From contig NZ_ADGX01000008.1 of assembly GCF_000177675.1 (NCBI RefSeq), positions 1 to 64,000 on the forward strand: a DNA stretch of 64,000 nucleotides. The letters run 5' to 3'. Position 1 is the first letter of the stretch; every line of letters starts with the position of its first letter. The stretch is from Parafrankia sp. EUN1f (GTDB taxonomy: Bacteria > Actinomycetota > Actinomycetes > Frankiales > Frankiaceae). The position numbers and the translations under genes were made by a program. Positions 29,436-37,863 of the stretch are shown here, one piece after another. The notes under the pieces are model-generated. The model was given only the letters and a program-made list of their open reading frames with translations, was not told the DNA's origin and searched no databases.

Positions 29436-29848
29436 CAGCCACCTCCGGATCGCCCCCGACGCGCGGTCGATGACATCGTAACGGCAGAAAGCGATGCCAC
29501 TTTGATATCGAATCGCAGCTCGACCGGTCGTGCGCCGCAGGCGCGGATGGCCGCCGAGACAGCGTGGAACCGGGCCTATCCGCTCATTCATGCATTCACT
29601 GGCCCGAGCCGGGCAGTCGTTCGTGGAATCAGCCCGTGTTTCGTTTGACCGCGGCACCAGAACCGATCGAAACGCGGGGATGCCGGCTGCCTGCCACCGC
29701 TGGGCAAGCAGTGGGCGAGCGGCGGTGCGAAGATCTGAGGATTTTCGTCGCACTGGCCACCACGGCCCTCCGGCCTTGCTCGGCGGCAGCGGCAGCCGCA
29801 GCGCCCGCAACCCCCGCCGCGGGCCGCCCTGCCGTCAGGTGGCCGAGA
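29436..29848. other. Intergenic region between uppP and the ABC operon
   Basis: These 413 bp contain the promoter of the ABC operon. I see no gene; the open frames are short and without ribosome sites. Confidence 0.4.
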
Positions 29849-30685
29849 TCAGGTGGCCGAGATGAGGCCGGTTCCCAGCAGGAAGAGCAGCACGCTGCCG
29901 AGGGCGAGCCGGTAGATGATGAAGACGCTGTAGCTGTGCCGCGCGACGAACTTGAGCAGCCAGGAGATGGCGAAATAGGCGGTCACGAAACTCACCGCCG
30001 TCGCGGTGATGGTCATGGTCCAGCCGACACCGCTCGAGATGTTGGCCGACTCGGTGACGACCTGGAGCAGCGCCGCGGCGAAAAGCGCGGGGATGGAGAG
30101 GAAGAACGACAGCCGGGTCACCGTGACGCGGTCGATCCCGCGCAGCAGACCGGCCGACATCGTCGAGCCGGAACGCGAGATCCCGGGAATCAGTGCCATG
30201 CACTGCACGACCCCGATGACCAGGGTGTCCTTCCAGGTGACGTCGTCCTCGTGGCGCTTCTGGGTGGCGACGCGGTCGGCATAGGCCATGACCCCGCTCC
30301 ACCCGACCAGCGCGAGGCTGACGAACCACAGACTTCGCAGGGTCGTCTCGATCTGGTCCTTGAACAGTAGCCCGACGATCCCGATCGGGATTGACCCGAC
30401 GATCACGGCCACACCGAACCGGAAGTCCGGATGGTCCCGGTACGCCGGGCGCGTCGCCCCGCGGCCCAGGGCCGCGATGATGCGCCGGAAATCGCGCCGG
30501 AGATACAGCAGCGTGGCAAAGACCGCACCAACCTGGATGATCGCGGTGAAGGCGGTGATGTCCGGGCTGTCGATCTCGTAACCGAGCGCCTTCTCCATGA
30601 TCGTCAGGTGACCGGTGCTGGAGATCGGGAGAAACTCGGTCAGCCCTTCGACCGCACCGAAGAAAACCGCTTCGACGATATTCAT
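29849..30685 (-). CDS. uppP: Undecaprenyl-diphosphatase
   Basis: The 278-residue membrane protein has about eight helices and the family motifs EGLTEFLPISSTGH (about 14-27) and PGISRSGST (about 168-176), which line the active site. It removes a phosphate from undecaprenyl pyrophosphate so that the lipid carrier for peptidoglycan synthesis can be reused; loss or overproduction alters bacitracin tolerance. The ATG at 30683-30685 has a GGAAGGA-like site before it. It stands as a single gene. Confidence 0.95.
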   Translation of the reverse strand: MNIVEAVFFGAVEGLTEFLPISSTGHLTIMEKALGYEIDSPDITAFTAIIQVGAVFATLLYLRRDFRRIIAALGRGATRPAYRDHPDFRFGVAVIVGSIPIGIVGLLFKDQIETTLRSLWFVSLALVGWSGVMAYADRVATQKRHEDDVTWKDTLVIGVVQCMALIPGISRSGSTMSAGLLRGIDRVTVTRLSFFLSIPALFAAALLQVVTESANISSGVGWTMTITATAVSFVTAYFAISWLLKFVARHSYSVFIIYRLALGSVLLFLLGTGLISAT

Positions 30686-31034
30686 CCAAGTCCTTCCTCG
30701 GCACCCACCTCCGACCAGCGGACGGCAGAAGTGTATGCCGGGAAAGATCAGCTATTCGCACCGGGTCCGCCACCGACCGCTTCCACGGGCTGGTCTCGGC
30801 GGACGGCCAGGCCGACGACCAGCCACGACGACCAGCAGACGCCCGCGAGCAGCGACATCAGCGCGGACAGCGACCACCACAGCCGGCAGCGCCGCGGCCT
30901 GTCGCGCGGCCTGTGCCCACCTTCCGATCCCCACCCGCCGGAGGCCCTCCGCCGGCGCGGGCGCAGAATATACTTCTGCGCGGAACAGAAGAAAATTCCG
31001 CGCCTGTTCCATCCCGCATCCAAAGGACGGCGAC
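30686..31034. other. Divergent intergenic region uppP / TetR regulator
   Basis: These 349 bp carry the promoters of two divergent genes. The right end holds a dense set of inverted repeats (30961-31010) that look like the operator of the regulator. No other gene is seen. Confidence 0.5.
30961..31010. promoter_or_regulatory. Composite operator upstream of the TetR gene
   Basis: Three perfect inverted repeats overlap: GCGCAGAA/TTCTGCGC (30961-30968, 30974-30981, 5-bp gap), GCGCGGAA/TTCCGCGC (30978-30985, 30996-31003) and GGAACAG/CTGTTCC (30982-30988, 31004-31010). The core CAGAATATACTTCTG at 30964-30978, followed 7 bp later by CAGAA, recurs almost exactly at 36006. It ends 24 bp before the GTG start of the regulator, a position suited to autorepression. 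Confidence 0.7.
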
Positions 31035-31697
31035 GTGAGCGACACTACCGGAGTGGAATGGCACGATGTGCCGACGTCGGTTCGTGCCGCGGTCGACCGG
31101 GCACTGAACCGCCATCAGCGGGATGCGTTGAGTGAGGTCGAGCAGATCCTCAACGCCGCGCTGCGGGTCGCGGTCCGTGTTTCGCCCGCCGAGCCAAAAG
31201 TCGCCGACATCGTTGCCGAGGCCGGCACGTCCAACCAGACCTTCTACCGGTACTTCGCCGGTAAGAACGAGCTGATGCACGCCGTGCTCGAGCGGGGGAT
31301 CATGCTCGTGAACTCCTATCTGCGCCACCAGATGGCGAAGCATTCCGAGCCGGTCGGCCAGCTGACCGCCTGGGTCGAAGGCATGATCGCGCAGATCACC
31401 CGGCCGACCGTGGCCCAGCAGGGCACCACGGTGAACCGGCTGCTCGCCCGCGCCGGCGAGTCCGCTCCAGGGCGCGCCGCCCTGGACGGGCAGCTCGGCG
31501 ACCTGCTCATCGCTCCGCTGACCGCGGCCGGCCGCCCACGGCCGGACCTCGACGCCCGGGTGATCCAGGACGCGGTGCTCGGCGCCATGCAACGCCATGT
31601 GGAGCCCGGCACGATCCCCGACGAGGACGAGCAGCGCCACCTCGTCGACTTCTGCGTCGCGGTCATCGAACGCCCACCGGCAGGCCGCGGCGAGTGA
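31035..31697 (+). CDS. TetR family transcriptional regulator
   Basis: The 220-residue protein has an N-terminal TetR helix-turn-helix (about 30-80) with PKVADIVAEAGTSNQTFYRYFAGKNELM reduced here to its key words ADIVAEAG and FYRYFAGK, then an all-helical ligand domain. The GTG at 31035 follows AAGGACGG. It faces a terminator shared with the acyl-CoA gene cluster. Because the same operator core lies before the acyl-CoA dehydrogenase operon, it is probably a repressor released by an acyl-CoA. Confidence 0.85.
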   Translation: MSDTTGVEWHDVPTSVRAAVDRALNRHQRDALSEVEQILNAALRVAVRVSPAEPKVADIVAEAGTSNQTFYRYFAGKNELMHAVLERGIMLVNSYLRHQMAKHSEPVGQLTAWVEGMIAQITRPTVAQQGTTVNRLLARAGESAPGRAALDGQLGDLLIAPLTAAGRPRPDLDARVIQDAVLGAMQRHVEPGTIPDEDEQRHLVDFCVAVIERPPAGRGE

Positions 31698-31720
31698 TGC
31701 CCGGCCAGGGCGGTTCCACT

Positions 31721-31754
31721 GGCGCTGGCCCCGGCCGTTGGCGGGGCCAGCGCC
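31721..31754. terminator. Bidirectional terminator, TetR gene / oxidoreductase gene
   Basis: GGCGCTGGCCCC (31721-31732) pairs perfectly with GGGGCCAGCGCC (31743-31754) around a 10-base loop, between two convergent stops. Confidence 0.8.
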
Positions 31755-31776
31755 GGTTAGAGCCGGTCAGCCCTGG

Positions 31777-32766
31777 TCAGCCCTGGCCGTTGCCTGCGAT
31801 GCGGAGAACCGTTTTTCCGATCGCATGACCGTCGGCCACGTAGCGCAGAGCGGCGGCGCTCTCCTCGAAGGCGAAGGTCGCGCCGATGTGCGGACTGACC
31901 TTGCCGGCGGCGAAGAGCTCCATGAGCTCCCGCTCGTTACGCCGCAGCTCATCCGGGGCGTGGGTGCCGAGATCACGCAGCTGCATCCCGGTGACCTGGA
32001 TTCCCTTGAGCAGCACCAGGTTGAGCGGAATCCGCGGAATCGTGCCCGCGGCGAAGCCAACCGTGACGAACCGGCCGCGCCACCGCAGGCAACGCAGCGC
32101 CGGCTCGGCCAGATCGCCTCCGACCGGGTCGATCACGACGTCGGCCCCGTCGGGAAGCGTCTTCTTCAGCGCCGCACGCAGGTCCGTCGAACGATGATCG
32201 ATGAGGTTGGTGGCTCCGTTGGCCGCGGCGACCTCCAGCTTCCGCGCCGAGGACGCCACCGCCGTCACGGTCGCTCCCAGCGCCACGCCGAGCTGCACCG
32301 CGGCCAGCCCCACGCCACCACCGGCGCCGAGCACGACGAGCTGCTCGCCAGGCGCCAGGGCGGCCGCCGACCGGAGCATGTGGTACGAGGTGCGGTGCGC
32401 GACCCCGAAGGCGGCGGCGACGTCGTCGGAGATCCCGTCCGGGGTGCGGGTGACACCCTCGGCGCGGCCGAGGGCCACCTCGCCGAACCCGCCGACGATG
32501 CCGGAACCGAAGACGCGGTCACCGACAGCCAGGCCGGTGACCCCCTCCCCGACCGTTTCGACCACCCCGGCGAACTCACTTCCCGGCACGAACGGCGGCG
32601 GCACCTTGATCTGGTACTCGCCGGCGACCAGCAACACGTCGGAGAAGTTGACGGCTGCCGAGTGCACCCGCACGGCGACCTGGCCCGCTTCGGGAACCGG
32701 GGTCGGGAACTCCTCGACCCGGACGACATCCGGCGGGCCGTACTCACGGCAGACAGCGGCCCGCAT
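31777..32766 (-). CDS. NADPH:quinone oxidoreductase-like MDR protein
   Basis: The 329-residue protein is a zinc-free medium-chain dehydrogenase/reductase. It has the GroES-like N-domain (AAVNFSDVLLVAGEYQ) and a Rossmann domain with VLGAGGGVGLAAVQLG (about 143-158). It would reduce quinones, enals or enoyl-CoA compounds with NADPH. It lies 105 bp after the enoyl-CoA hydratase gene on the same strand and may be the last gene of the operon, although the gap, which contains two copies of a 15-bp repeat (32798-32812 and 32816-32830), could hold its own promoter. Confidence 0.82.
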   Translation of the reverse strand: MRAAVCREYGPPDVVRVEEFPTPVPEAGQVAVRVHSAAVNFSDVLLVAGEYQIKVPPPFVPGSEFAGVVETVGEGVTGLAVGDRVFGSGIVGGFGEVALGRAEGVTRTPDGISDDVAAAFGVAHRTSYHMLRSAAALAPGEQLVVLGAGGGVGLAAVQLGVALGATVTAVASSARKLEVAAANGATNLIDHRSTDLRAALKKTLPDGADVVIDPVGGDLAEPALRCLRWRGRFVTVGFAAGTIPRIPLNLVLLKGIQVTGMQLRDLGTHAPDELRRNERELMELFAAGKVSPHIGATFAFEESAAALRYVADGHAIGKTVLRIAGNGQG

Positions 32767-32871
32767 CTCAGCGGCCCCAGCCCCGGCCCCGGCCGCGGGC
32801 GACGACGGGGGCGGAGGCGACGACGGGGGCAGCTGGGACGCAGGTGATGCAGGTGAAGGCCTCCGGCAAGG

Positions 32872-33663
32872 TCAGCGTCCCTTCCACTGGGGCTCACGCT
32901 TCTCGATGAACGCCATCGCGCCCTCCTTGGCGTCCTCGCTGGCGAAGACGGCCGGTGAGAGCTGCGCCATCCGCTCCTGACCACGGGCGGAATCGGCCGC
33001 GGCGGCCCGGACGATCTCCTTCGTCGCCGCGACGGCCAGCGGACCGTTGGCGGCGACGCGCCCCGCGAGCGCGAGCGCCGCCTCGAGCACCTGTGCCGGC
33101 TCGACCACCGTGTTGACGAGCCCGAGCTGCTGCGCGCGGGCCGCGTCGAACAGGTCCCCGGTGAGGGTCAGCTCGAGCGCGAGCGCCAACGGCAGCCGGC
33201 TGCCGATCGCGACGGCACCGCCACCGGCGGCCAGCAGCCCCCGCTTCACCTCGGGCAGGCCGAACTTCGCCGCGGACGAGGCCACGACCAGGTCACAGGA
33301 GAGCAGCAGCTCGAAGCCGCCACCGACCGCGGTGCCGTTCGCCGCGCCGATGAGGGGGACCGTCACCTCCCCCTTCGTCAGCCGCCCGTAGGCCTCGAGG
33401 CCCTTCTTGTCCTCCTCCGAGCCGCCCCCGTAGCTGGCGCCCTTGGTGAAGGCCTTGAGGTCCATGCCCACGCAGAACGCCCGGTCGCCGGTGGCGGTGA
33501 GGATCGCCGCCCGGATCTCGGGATCGGACTCGGCCTCGATGATCGCCAGGCCGATCGCGCTCAGGAGCGAGGGGGTCAGCGCGTTGCGCGCCTCCGGGCG
33601 GTTGAGCCGGATGACCAGGGTGGCGCCGACGCGCTCCAGCAGGATTTCGGAAGTGTCGCTCAT
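32872..33663 (-). CDS. Enoyl-CoA hydratase/isomerase family protein
   Basis: The 263-residue crotonase has the oxyanion-hole segments AFCVGMDLKAF (about 61-71) and NGTAVGGGFEL (about 108-118). One catalytic Glu of classical hydratases appears to be replaced near residue 139 (LPEVKRG keeps a Glu), so hydratase or isomerase activity cannot be told apart here. Its ATG overlaps the stop of the kinase gene (ATGA at 33660-33663), showing translational coupling. It likely acts in beta-oxidation of the compound handled by the operon. Confidence 0.87.
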   Translation of the reverse strand: MSDTSEILLERVGATLVIRLNRPEARNALTPSLLSAIGLAIIEAESDPEIRAAILTATGDRAFCVGMDLKAFTKGASYGGGSEEDKKGLEAYGRLTKGEVTVPLIGAANGTAVGGGFELLLSCDLVVASSAAKFGLPEVKRGLLAAGGGAVAIGSRLPLALALELTLTGDLFDAARAQQLGLVNTVVEPAQVLEAALALAGRVAANGPLAVAATKEIVRAAAADSARGQERMAQLSPAVFASEDAKEGAMAFIEKREPQWKGR

Positions 33664-34682
33664 GACCGGTAGTCTGTCGTCTCGGCCAGGTCCGCCGCCT
33701 CTTTCATCGCGCCCAGCACGACAGGCCCGAACGACTGCAGCTTGACGTCGTCACCCGCCCGCTGGAAGCCCTGCTCCAGCACGATGGCGATCTTGAACTT
33801 GGCGAGGATCAGGTAGTAGTCGAAGTCGTCGACCTGCCGGCCGGAAACCTCCGCGTAGTGCGCGAGAAGCTGCGACCTCGTCGGCATGGCGTAGAGATCC
33901 GCGTAGCCCTTGCCGGTCAGCTCGCGTGAGCTGGTGTCCTCCGGCCAGCTCTGCAGCATCCAGGCCAGGTCGAGTTTGGGGTCGCCGACCGTCCCCATCT
34001 CCCAGTCGACGATCGCGGCCAGCTTTGCCGGCGCGCCGTGCCGGAACATGACGTTCGCGAACTGGTAGTCGCCGTGCATGAGCCCGGGGACGAAGTCGAT
34101 CGGCCGGTGGGTGCGCAGCCAGTTCGCGGCGACGTCGAAGCCGGGCAGCTCCCGCTTCTTGATCCGCTCCAGGAAGGCCGTCCAGCGGTCGACCTGCCGC
34201 TCGTGGAAACCGTCGGGCCGGCCGAGGTCGTGCAGGCCCCGGGCCTGCCAGTCCACCTTCGACAGCAGCGCGATGCCCTCGGCGAGCTGGTAGGACAGGC
34301 CCTTGCGGGCTTCCAGGTCGGAGGCGAACGGCTCCGGCCAGGCACCGCGGGTGTCCATCGGCGACCAGCCGTCGACGAAGCCCATCAGGTAGAAGGTGCG
34401 ACCGAGAACCGCGGGGTCGTCGCACATGCCGAGTGCCTCGGTGTGCGGGACGTCCGTCCCGTCGAGGGCCTCGATGATGCGCCACTCCCGCAGGATGCCG
34501 GCGTCGCGGCTGGCGGGCGCCGTCGCCGGCGGGATCCGCAGCGCGCCGTGCAGCTCACCGCGCCGGATCTCGTAGATCTCGTTCTGGGTGCCACCGGAGA
34601 CGTACCGGGCCTCGATCGGCTCGCCCTTGCCGGGCAGGCCGGTCTCGTCGAGCCAGGTCGCAAGGCGGTCGATGTCGATCAC
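33660..34682 (-). CDS. APH/ACAD10-11-type acyl-CoA kinase
   Basis: The 340-residue protein has the kinase-fold nucleotide loop YVSGGTQNEIYEI (about 23-35), catalytic HGDYQFANVMF (near 198) and metal-binding DWEMGTVGDPKLD (near 222). In bacteria and mammals relatives phosphorylate 4-hydroxyacyl-CoA, after which an ACAD-type partner eliminates phosphate (LvaA/LvaC; ACAD11). Here it is placed exactly between an acyl-CoA dehydrogenase and a hydratase with 4-bp overlaps on both sides. The GTG at 34680-34682 overlaps the dehydrogenase stop. Confidence 0.85.
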   Translation of the reverse strand: MIDIDRLATWLDETGLPGKGEPIEARYVSGGTQNEIYEIRRGELHGALRIPPATAPASRDAGILREWRIIEALDGTDVPHTEALGMCDDPAVLGRTFYLMGFVDGWSPMDTRGAWPEPFASDLEARKGLSYQLAEGIALLSKVDWQARGLHDLGRPDGFHERQVDRWTAFLERIKKRELPGFDVAANWLRTHRPIDFVPGLMHGDYQFANVMFRHGAPAKLAAIVDWEMGTVGDPKLDLAWMLQSWPEDTSSRELTGKGYADLYAMPTRSQLLAHYAEVSGRQVDDFDYYLILAKFKIAIVLEQGFQRAGDDVKLQSFGPVVLGAMKEAADLAETTDYRS

Positions 34683-35980
34683 AGGTTCCCCACTTCGTGG
34701 TCCAGGAACTCGGCGTACTTCTCCTTGGCCGCGGCGAGGCGCTTCGGCAGGTGCTGCGTGGGCCAGATGTCGTCGCTGGGCTTGTAGTCCCGCAGGACCT
34801 GCTTGGCGACGGTGACCTTGTGCACCTCGGTCGGCCCGTCGGCGAGGCCCATGACGTACGAGCCCATCACCATCTGGTGGAACGGCATCTCGTTGCTGGC
34901 GCCCAGCGCGCCGTGGACCTGCAGCGAACGCGACGCGATGTCGTGCAGGACCGCCGGCATCACGACCTTCACGGCGGCGATGTCCTTGCGGACCTTGCGG
35001 TAGTCGTTGTGCTTGTCGATCGCCCACGCGGTGTGGATCACGAGCAGCCGGAACTGCTTGAGCTGGGCGTACGAGTCGGCGATGAAGCCCTGGACGAACT
35101 GCTTGTCGGCCAGCAGGCTGCCCTGGGTGCGCCGGCTCAGCGCCCGCTCGCACATCATGTCCAGCGCCTTCTGCGCCAGGCCGATCGTGCGCATGGCGTG
35201 ATGGATCCGACCGCCGCCGAGGCGGGTCTGGGCGATCGCGAACGCCTGGCCCTCGCCACCGAGCAGCGCGTCGTCGGGAACCCGCACGTTCTCGTAGTGG
35301 ATGAGGGCATGATGCCCCTCGCCCAGCGGCTCGCCCGGCAGCCCGACGTTGCGGACGATGTTGATGCCCGGTGTGTCCGTCGGGATCAGGAACATCGACA
35401 TGCCCCGGTACGCGCCCGCGTCGGGGTTGGTGACCACCATGACGATGACGAACCGCGCCGTGCTGGCGTTCGAGGAGAAGAACTTCCAGCCGTTGATGAC
35501 CCAGCCGTCACCGTCCTTCTCCGCCCGGCAGGTGAACTGGGTCGGGTCCGAACCGGCCTGCGGCTCGGTCATCGAGTAGGACGAGAAGCACTCACCGTCC
35601 AGCAGGGGCTGCAGGTACTGCTTCTTCTGCGCCTCCGTGCCGTAGTGCGCGATGATCTCGGCGTTGCCGGTGTCCGGCGCCTGGCAGCCGAAGATGAGCG
35701 GCGCCCAGCTGGAGCGGCCCAGGATCTCGTTGAGCAGCGACAGCTTCAGCTGCCCATGCCCCTGACCGCCCAGCGCGGGGCCGAGATGCGTGGCCCACAG
35801 CCCACGCTCCCTGACCTGCGCGCGCAGTGGATCAATGACCCGCCTGAGGTTCTCATCCGGCGGGACGAACTGCATGTTCGGCCAGGCGAGATCCAGCGGC
35901 TCGACCTCCTCGCGGACGAACTCGTCCGCCCAGTCGAGCTGGGCCTGGTACTCGGGCTCCGTCTCGAAATCCCACGCCAT
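34679..35980 (-). CDS. Acyl-CoA dehydrogenase (ACAD10/11-like)
   Basis: The 433-residue flavoenzyme has the three-domain ACAD fold: MTEPQAGSDPTQF (about 137-149) binding flavin and substrate, an FFSSNAS segment and a helical C-domain with QVHGALGASNEMP and GPTEVHK (about 390). The position and partner genes suggest a role in turning 4-phospho-acyl-CoA into enoyl-CoA instead of simple dehydrogenation, but this is an inference. The ATG at 35978-35980 was chosen over a GTG nine bases upstream because GAGAGGAG has correct spacing only to the ATG. Confidence 0.88.
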   Translation of the reverse strand: MAWDFETEPEYQAQLDWADEFVREEVEPLDLAWPNMQFVPPDENLRRVIDPLRAQVRERGLWATHLGPALGGQGHGQLKLSLLNEILGRSSWAPLIFGCQAPDTGNAEIIAHYGTEAQKKQYLQPLLDGECFSSYSMTEPQAGSDPTQFTCRAEKDGDGWVINGWKFFSSNASTARFVIVMVVTNPDAGAYRGMSMFLIPTDTPGINIVRNVGLPGEPLGEGHHALIHYENVRVPDDALLGGEGQAFAIAQTRLGGGRIHHAMRTIGLAQKALDMMCERALSRRTQGSLLADKQFVQGFIADSYAQLKQFRLLVIHTAWAIDKHNDYRKVRKDIAAVKVVMPAVLHDIASRSLQVHGALGASNEMPFHQMVMGSYVMGLADGPTEVHKVTVAKQVLRDYKPSDDIWPTQHLPKRLAAAKEKYAEFLDHEVGNL

Positions 35981-36005
35981 CGTCGGCACTCCTCTCGGCG
36001 GGCCT

Positions 36006-36032
36006 CAGAATAGCGTTCTGCCAGCACAGAAC
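36006..36032. promoter_or_regulatory. Putative TetR operator upstream of the acyl-CoA dehydrogenase operon
   Basis: CAGAATAGCGTTCTG (36006-36020) is an inverted repeat and is followed after 6 bp by CAGAA, so that GTTCTG (36015-36020) and CAGAAC (36027-36032) form a second inverted repeat. The same arrangement CAGAATA-N3-TTCTG-N6/7-CAGAA lies before the TetR gene. It is 26 bp before the dehydrogenase ATG, overlapping the expected promoter or leader. Confidence 0.65.
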
Positions 36033-36122
36033 ACAACTTCCATGCTCCTGGAACTAGGATCCTCGGCGGCCGTCCCGCCAGCCTGTCAGCCGGCCGGCGA
36101 GCCGGGCCCCGAACACGCGAAA

Positions 36123-36148
36123 GGGGCCGCCGGGTGACCGGCGACCCC
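36123..36148. terminator. Terminator after the amidohydrolase gene
   Basis: GGGGCCGCCGG (36123-36133) pairs with CCGGCGACCCC (36138-36148) with one mismatch and a 4-base loop, 16 bp beyond the amidohydrolase stop on the minus strand. Confidence 0.65.
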
Positions 36149-36164
36149 TCCCGTACTCGCTGCC

Positions 36165-37427
36165 TCAGGCGCTCTGCGCCTGCTTCTCGGCGAAGAGGCG
36201 CGCCCACTCCTTGCGGGAGCGGATGGCGGTGTCGACGTCCGTGGCGATGGCGCGCCGGGCGCCGACGGTGGCCCGCTCACGGGGGATCTCGGCGAACGGG
36301 TCCCAGTTGAAGAACCGGCAGGCGTTCTCCCAGGTGATCTTGTTGATCTCCTCGTCGTTCGCCCCGGCCTGCTCGAGCTCGTTGAGGACGAACTCGGGTG
36401 CGTCCGGCCAGATCGAGTCGGAGTGCGGGTAGTCGCACTCCCAGGCGATGTTGTCGATGCCGATCTCGCGGCGCAGCTTCAGCGAGGTCGGGTCGGTGAC
36501 GTAGCAGGCCAGCGAGTGCTCGCGGAACACCTCGCTGGGCAGCCGGCCGCCGAAGTCGCGGCGCAGCCACTTCTGGTTGGTGTAGTGCCGGTCGCAGCGG
36601 TCCAGGTAGAAGGGGATCCAGCCGATGCCGCCCTCGGAGAACGCGAACTTCAGGTTCGGGTAGTTGCGCATCGCCGGGCCCCACAGCAGGTCCTGCACCG
36701 CCAGCGACGAGATCTGGCACGCCAGGATGATCAGGTTGTCGATCGGGCCGTCGGGCGCCAGCTTCAGCGCGCCGAAACCGGTGCCGATGTGCAGGCACAT
36801 CACCAGGCCGGTGTCCGACAGCGCCTCGAACACCGGCGCCCAGAACTCCAGGTTGTGGTAGCTGGGCAGGCCTTCGAGGTGCGGCAGCTCCGGCATCGTG
36901 ACGGCGCGGCAGCCCTTGGCGGCGACCCGGCGGATCTCGTTCACCATCAGCTGCGGGTCCCAGGTGGGCAGCAGCGCGAGCGGGATGAACCGGCCCGGGT
37001 AGGTGCCGGCCCACTCGTCGATGTGCCAGTTGTTGTACGCCTGGATCATGGTGACGGTGGTGTCGGTCTTGTAGTGGTTGAGGTGCCCGGCCGAGAACCC
37101 CGCGAAGGTCGGGAAGCACATCGAGGCCAGGATGCCGTTGCGGTCCATGTCCCGCACCCGGTCATGGATGTCGTACACACCCGGGCGCATCTCCGCGAAC
37201 CCGGCCGGGTCCTTGCCCCACTCCTCGGCGGGCCAGGAGACGACCGCGTTCAGGCCGCTGACACCGGTGACCCGGCCCTGGTAGATCCACTGGTCGACGC
37301 CCTTGTCGTTGCGAACGACATGCGGCGCCTGGTCCGCCAGCTTCGCCGGAACGTGGTTCTTGAACATGTCGGGCGGCTCGACCACGTGGTCGTCGATGCT
37401 CACCAGGATCATGTCGTCGATGTTCAT
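36165..37427 (-). CDS. Amidohydrolase family (TIM-barrel) protein
   Basis: The 420-residue protein is an Amidohydro_2-type hydrolase or decarboxylase. It starts with a conserved SIDDHVVEPPDMF, where D-x-H provides metal ligands, and continues with CLHIGTGFG (His) and ECDYPHSDSIWP (Asp/His). Enzymes of this group in Actinobacteria often occur in lipid or aromatic degradation clusters, such as near acyl-CoA dehydrogenases. The ATG at 37425-37427 was chosen because GAGGAGG precedes it; the longer frame adds 41 atypical residues. It shares strand with the acyl-CoA operon but has its own promoter region. Confidence 0.85.
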   Translation of the reverse strand: MNIDDMILVSIDDHVVEPPDMFKNHVPAKLADQAPHVVRNDKGVDQWIYQGRVTGVSGLNAVVSWPAEEWGKDPAGFAEMRPGVYDIHDRVRDMDRNGILASMCFPTFAGFSAGHLNHYKTDTTVTMIQAYNNWHIDEWAGTYPGRFIPLALLPTWDPQLMVNEIRRVAAKGCRAVTMPELPHLEGLPSYHNLEFWAPVFEALSDTGLVMCLHIGTGFGALKLAPDGPIDNLIILACQISSLAVQDLLWGPAMRNYPNLKFAFSEGGIGWIPFYLDRCDRHYTNQKWLRRDFGGRLPSEVFREHSLACYVTDPTSLKLRREIGIDNIAWECDYPHSDSIWPDAPEFVLNELEQAGANDEEINKITWENACRFFNWDPFAEIPRERATVGARRAIATDVDTAIRSRKEWARLFAEKQAQSA

Positions 37428-37863
37428 GGGCCTCCTCGACCTCCCGTACGGGAGTGTGCTCCCGACCACACCATTACTTCTACGCTCTCCGCTTCTGACC
37501 GTCTCCGCACAGTCGGCCAGGAAACACGCGAAACCGGCCAGCACCAGCACAAACCCTGCGCCTCGTAGCCGCGTTGCGTCGATGCGTCATGCCAGCCCGG
37601 CGCGACGGGGAGCCGACCGATTCCCGTGCCGATCCCCGTCCGGCCGGCCGGCCAGGTCGCCATCCATCTCCAACAGTGACCCACCGTGCGCGCGGGCGCC
37701 ATCGATCAGGCGCCGTAAAGGCATCGTCGAGGCGCCGTGCGCCGCGCCCACCACGTGAAGAACGTCGCACGGTGGTGGCCTGGGTCCGGGACGTAACCAG
37801 GGTGCTTTTCTCCGATGATCCCGACACCGCGTCAGGGATCGGCATCCACGCAGAGGCGGGCTG
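37428..37863. other. Divergent intergenic region, amidohydrolase / F420-type reductase
   Basis: These 436 bp carry two divergent promoters. Next to the amidohydrolase start there is a perfect 14-bp palindrome, CTCCCGTACGGGAG (37441-37454), that overlaps a second inverted repeat GGGAG-TGTG-CTCCC (37450-37463); they could be an operator. No gene is seen. Confidence 0.5.

Noticed and set aside
32798-32830. 15-bp direct repeat between hydratase and quinone oxidoreductase genes as an operator
   Set aside because: It is a low-complexity GAC/GGG slippage-type sequence without symmetry.
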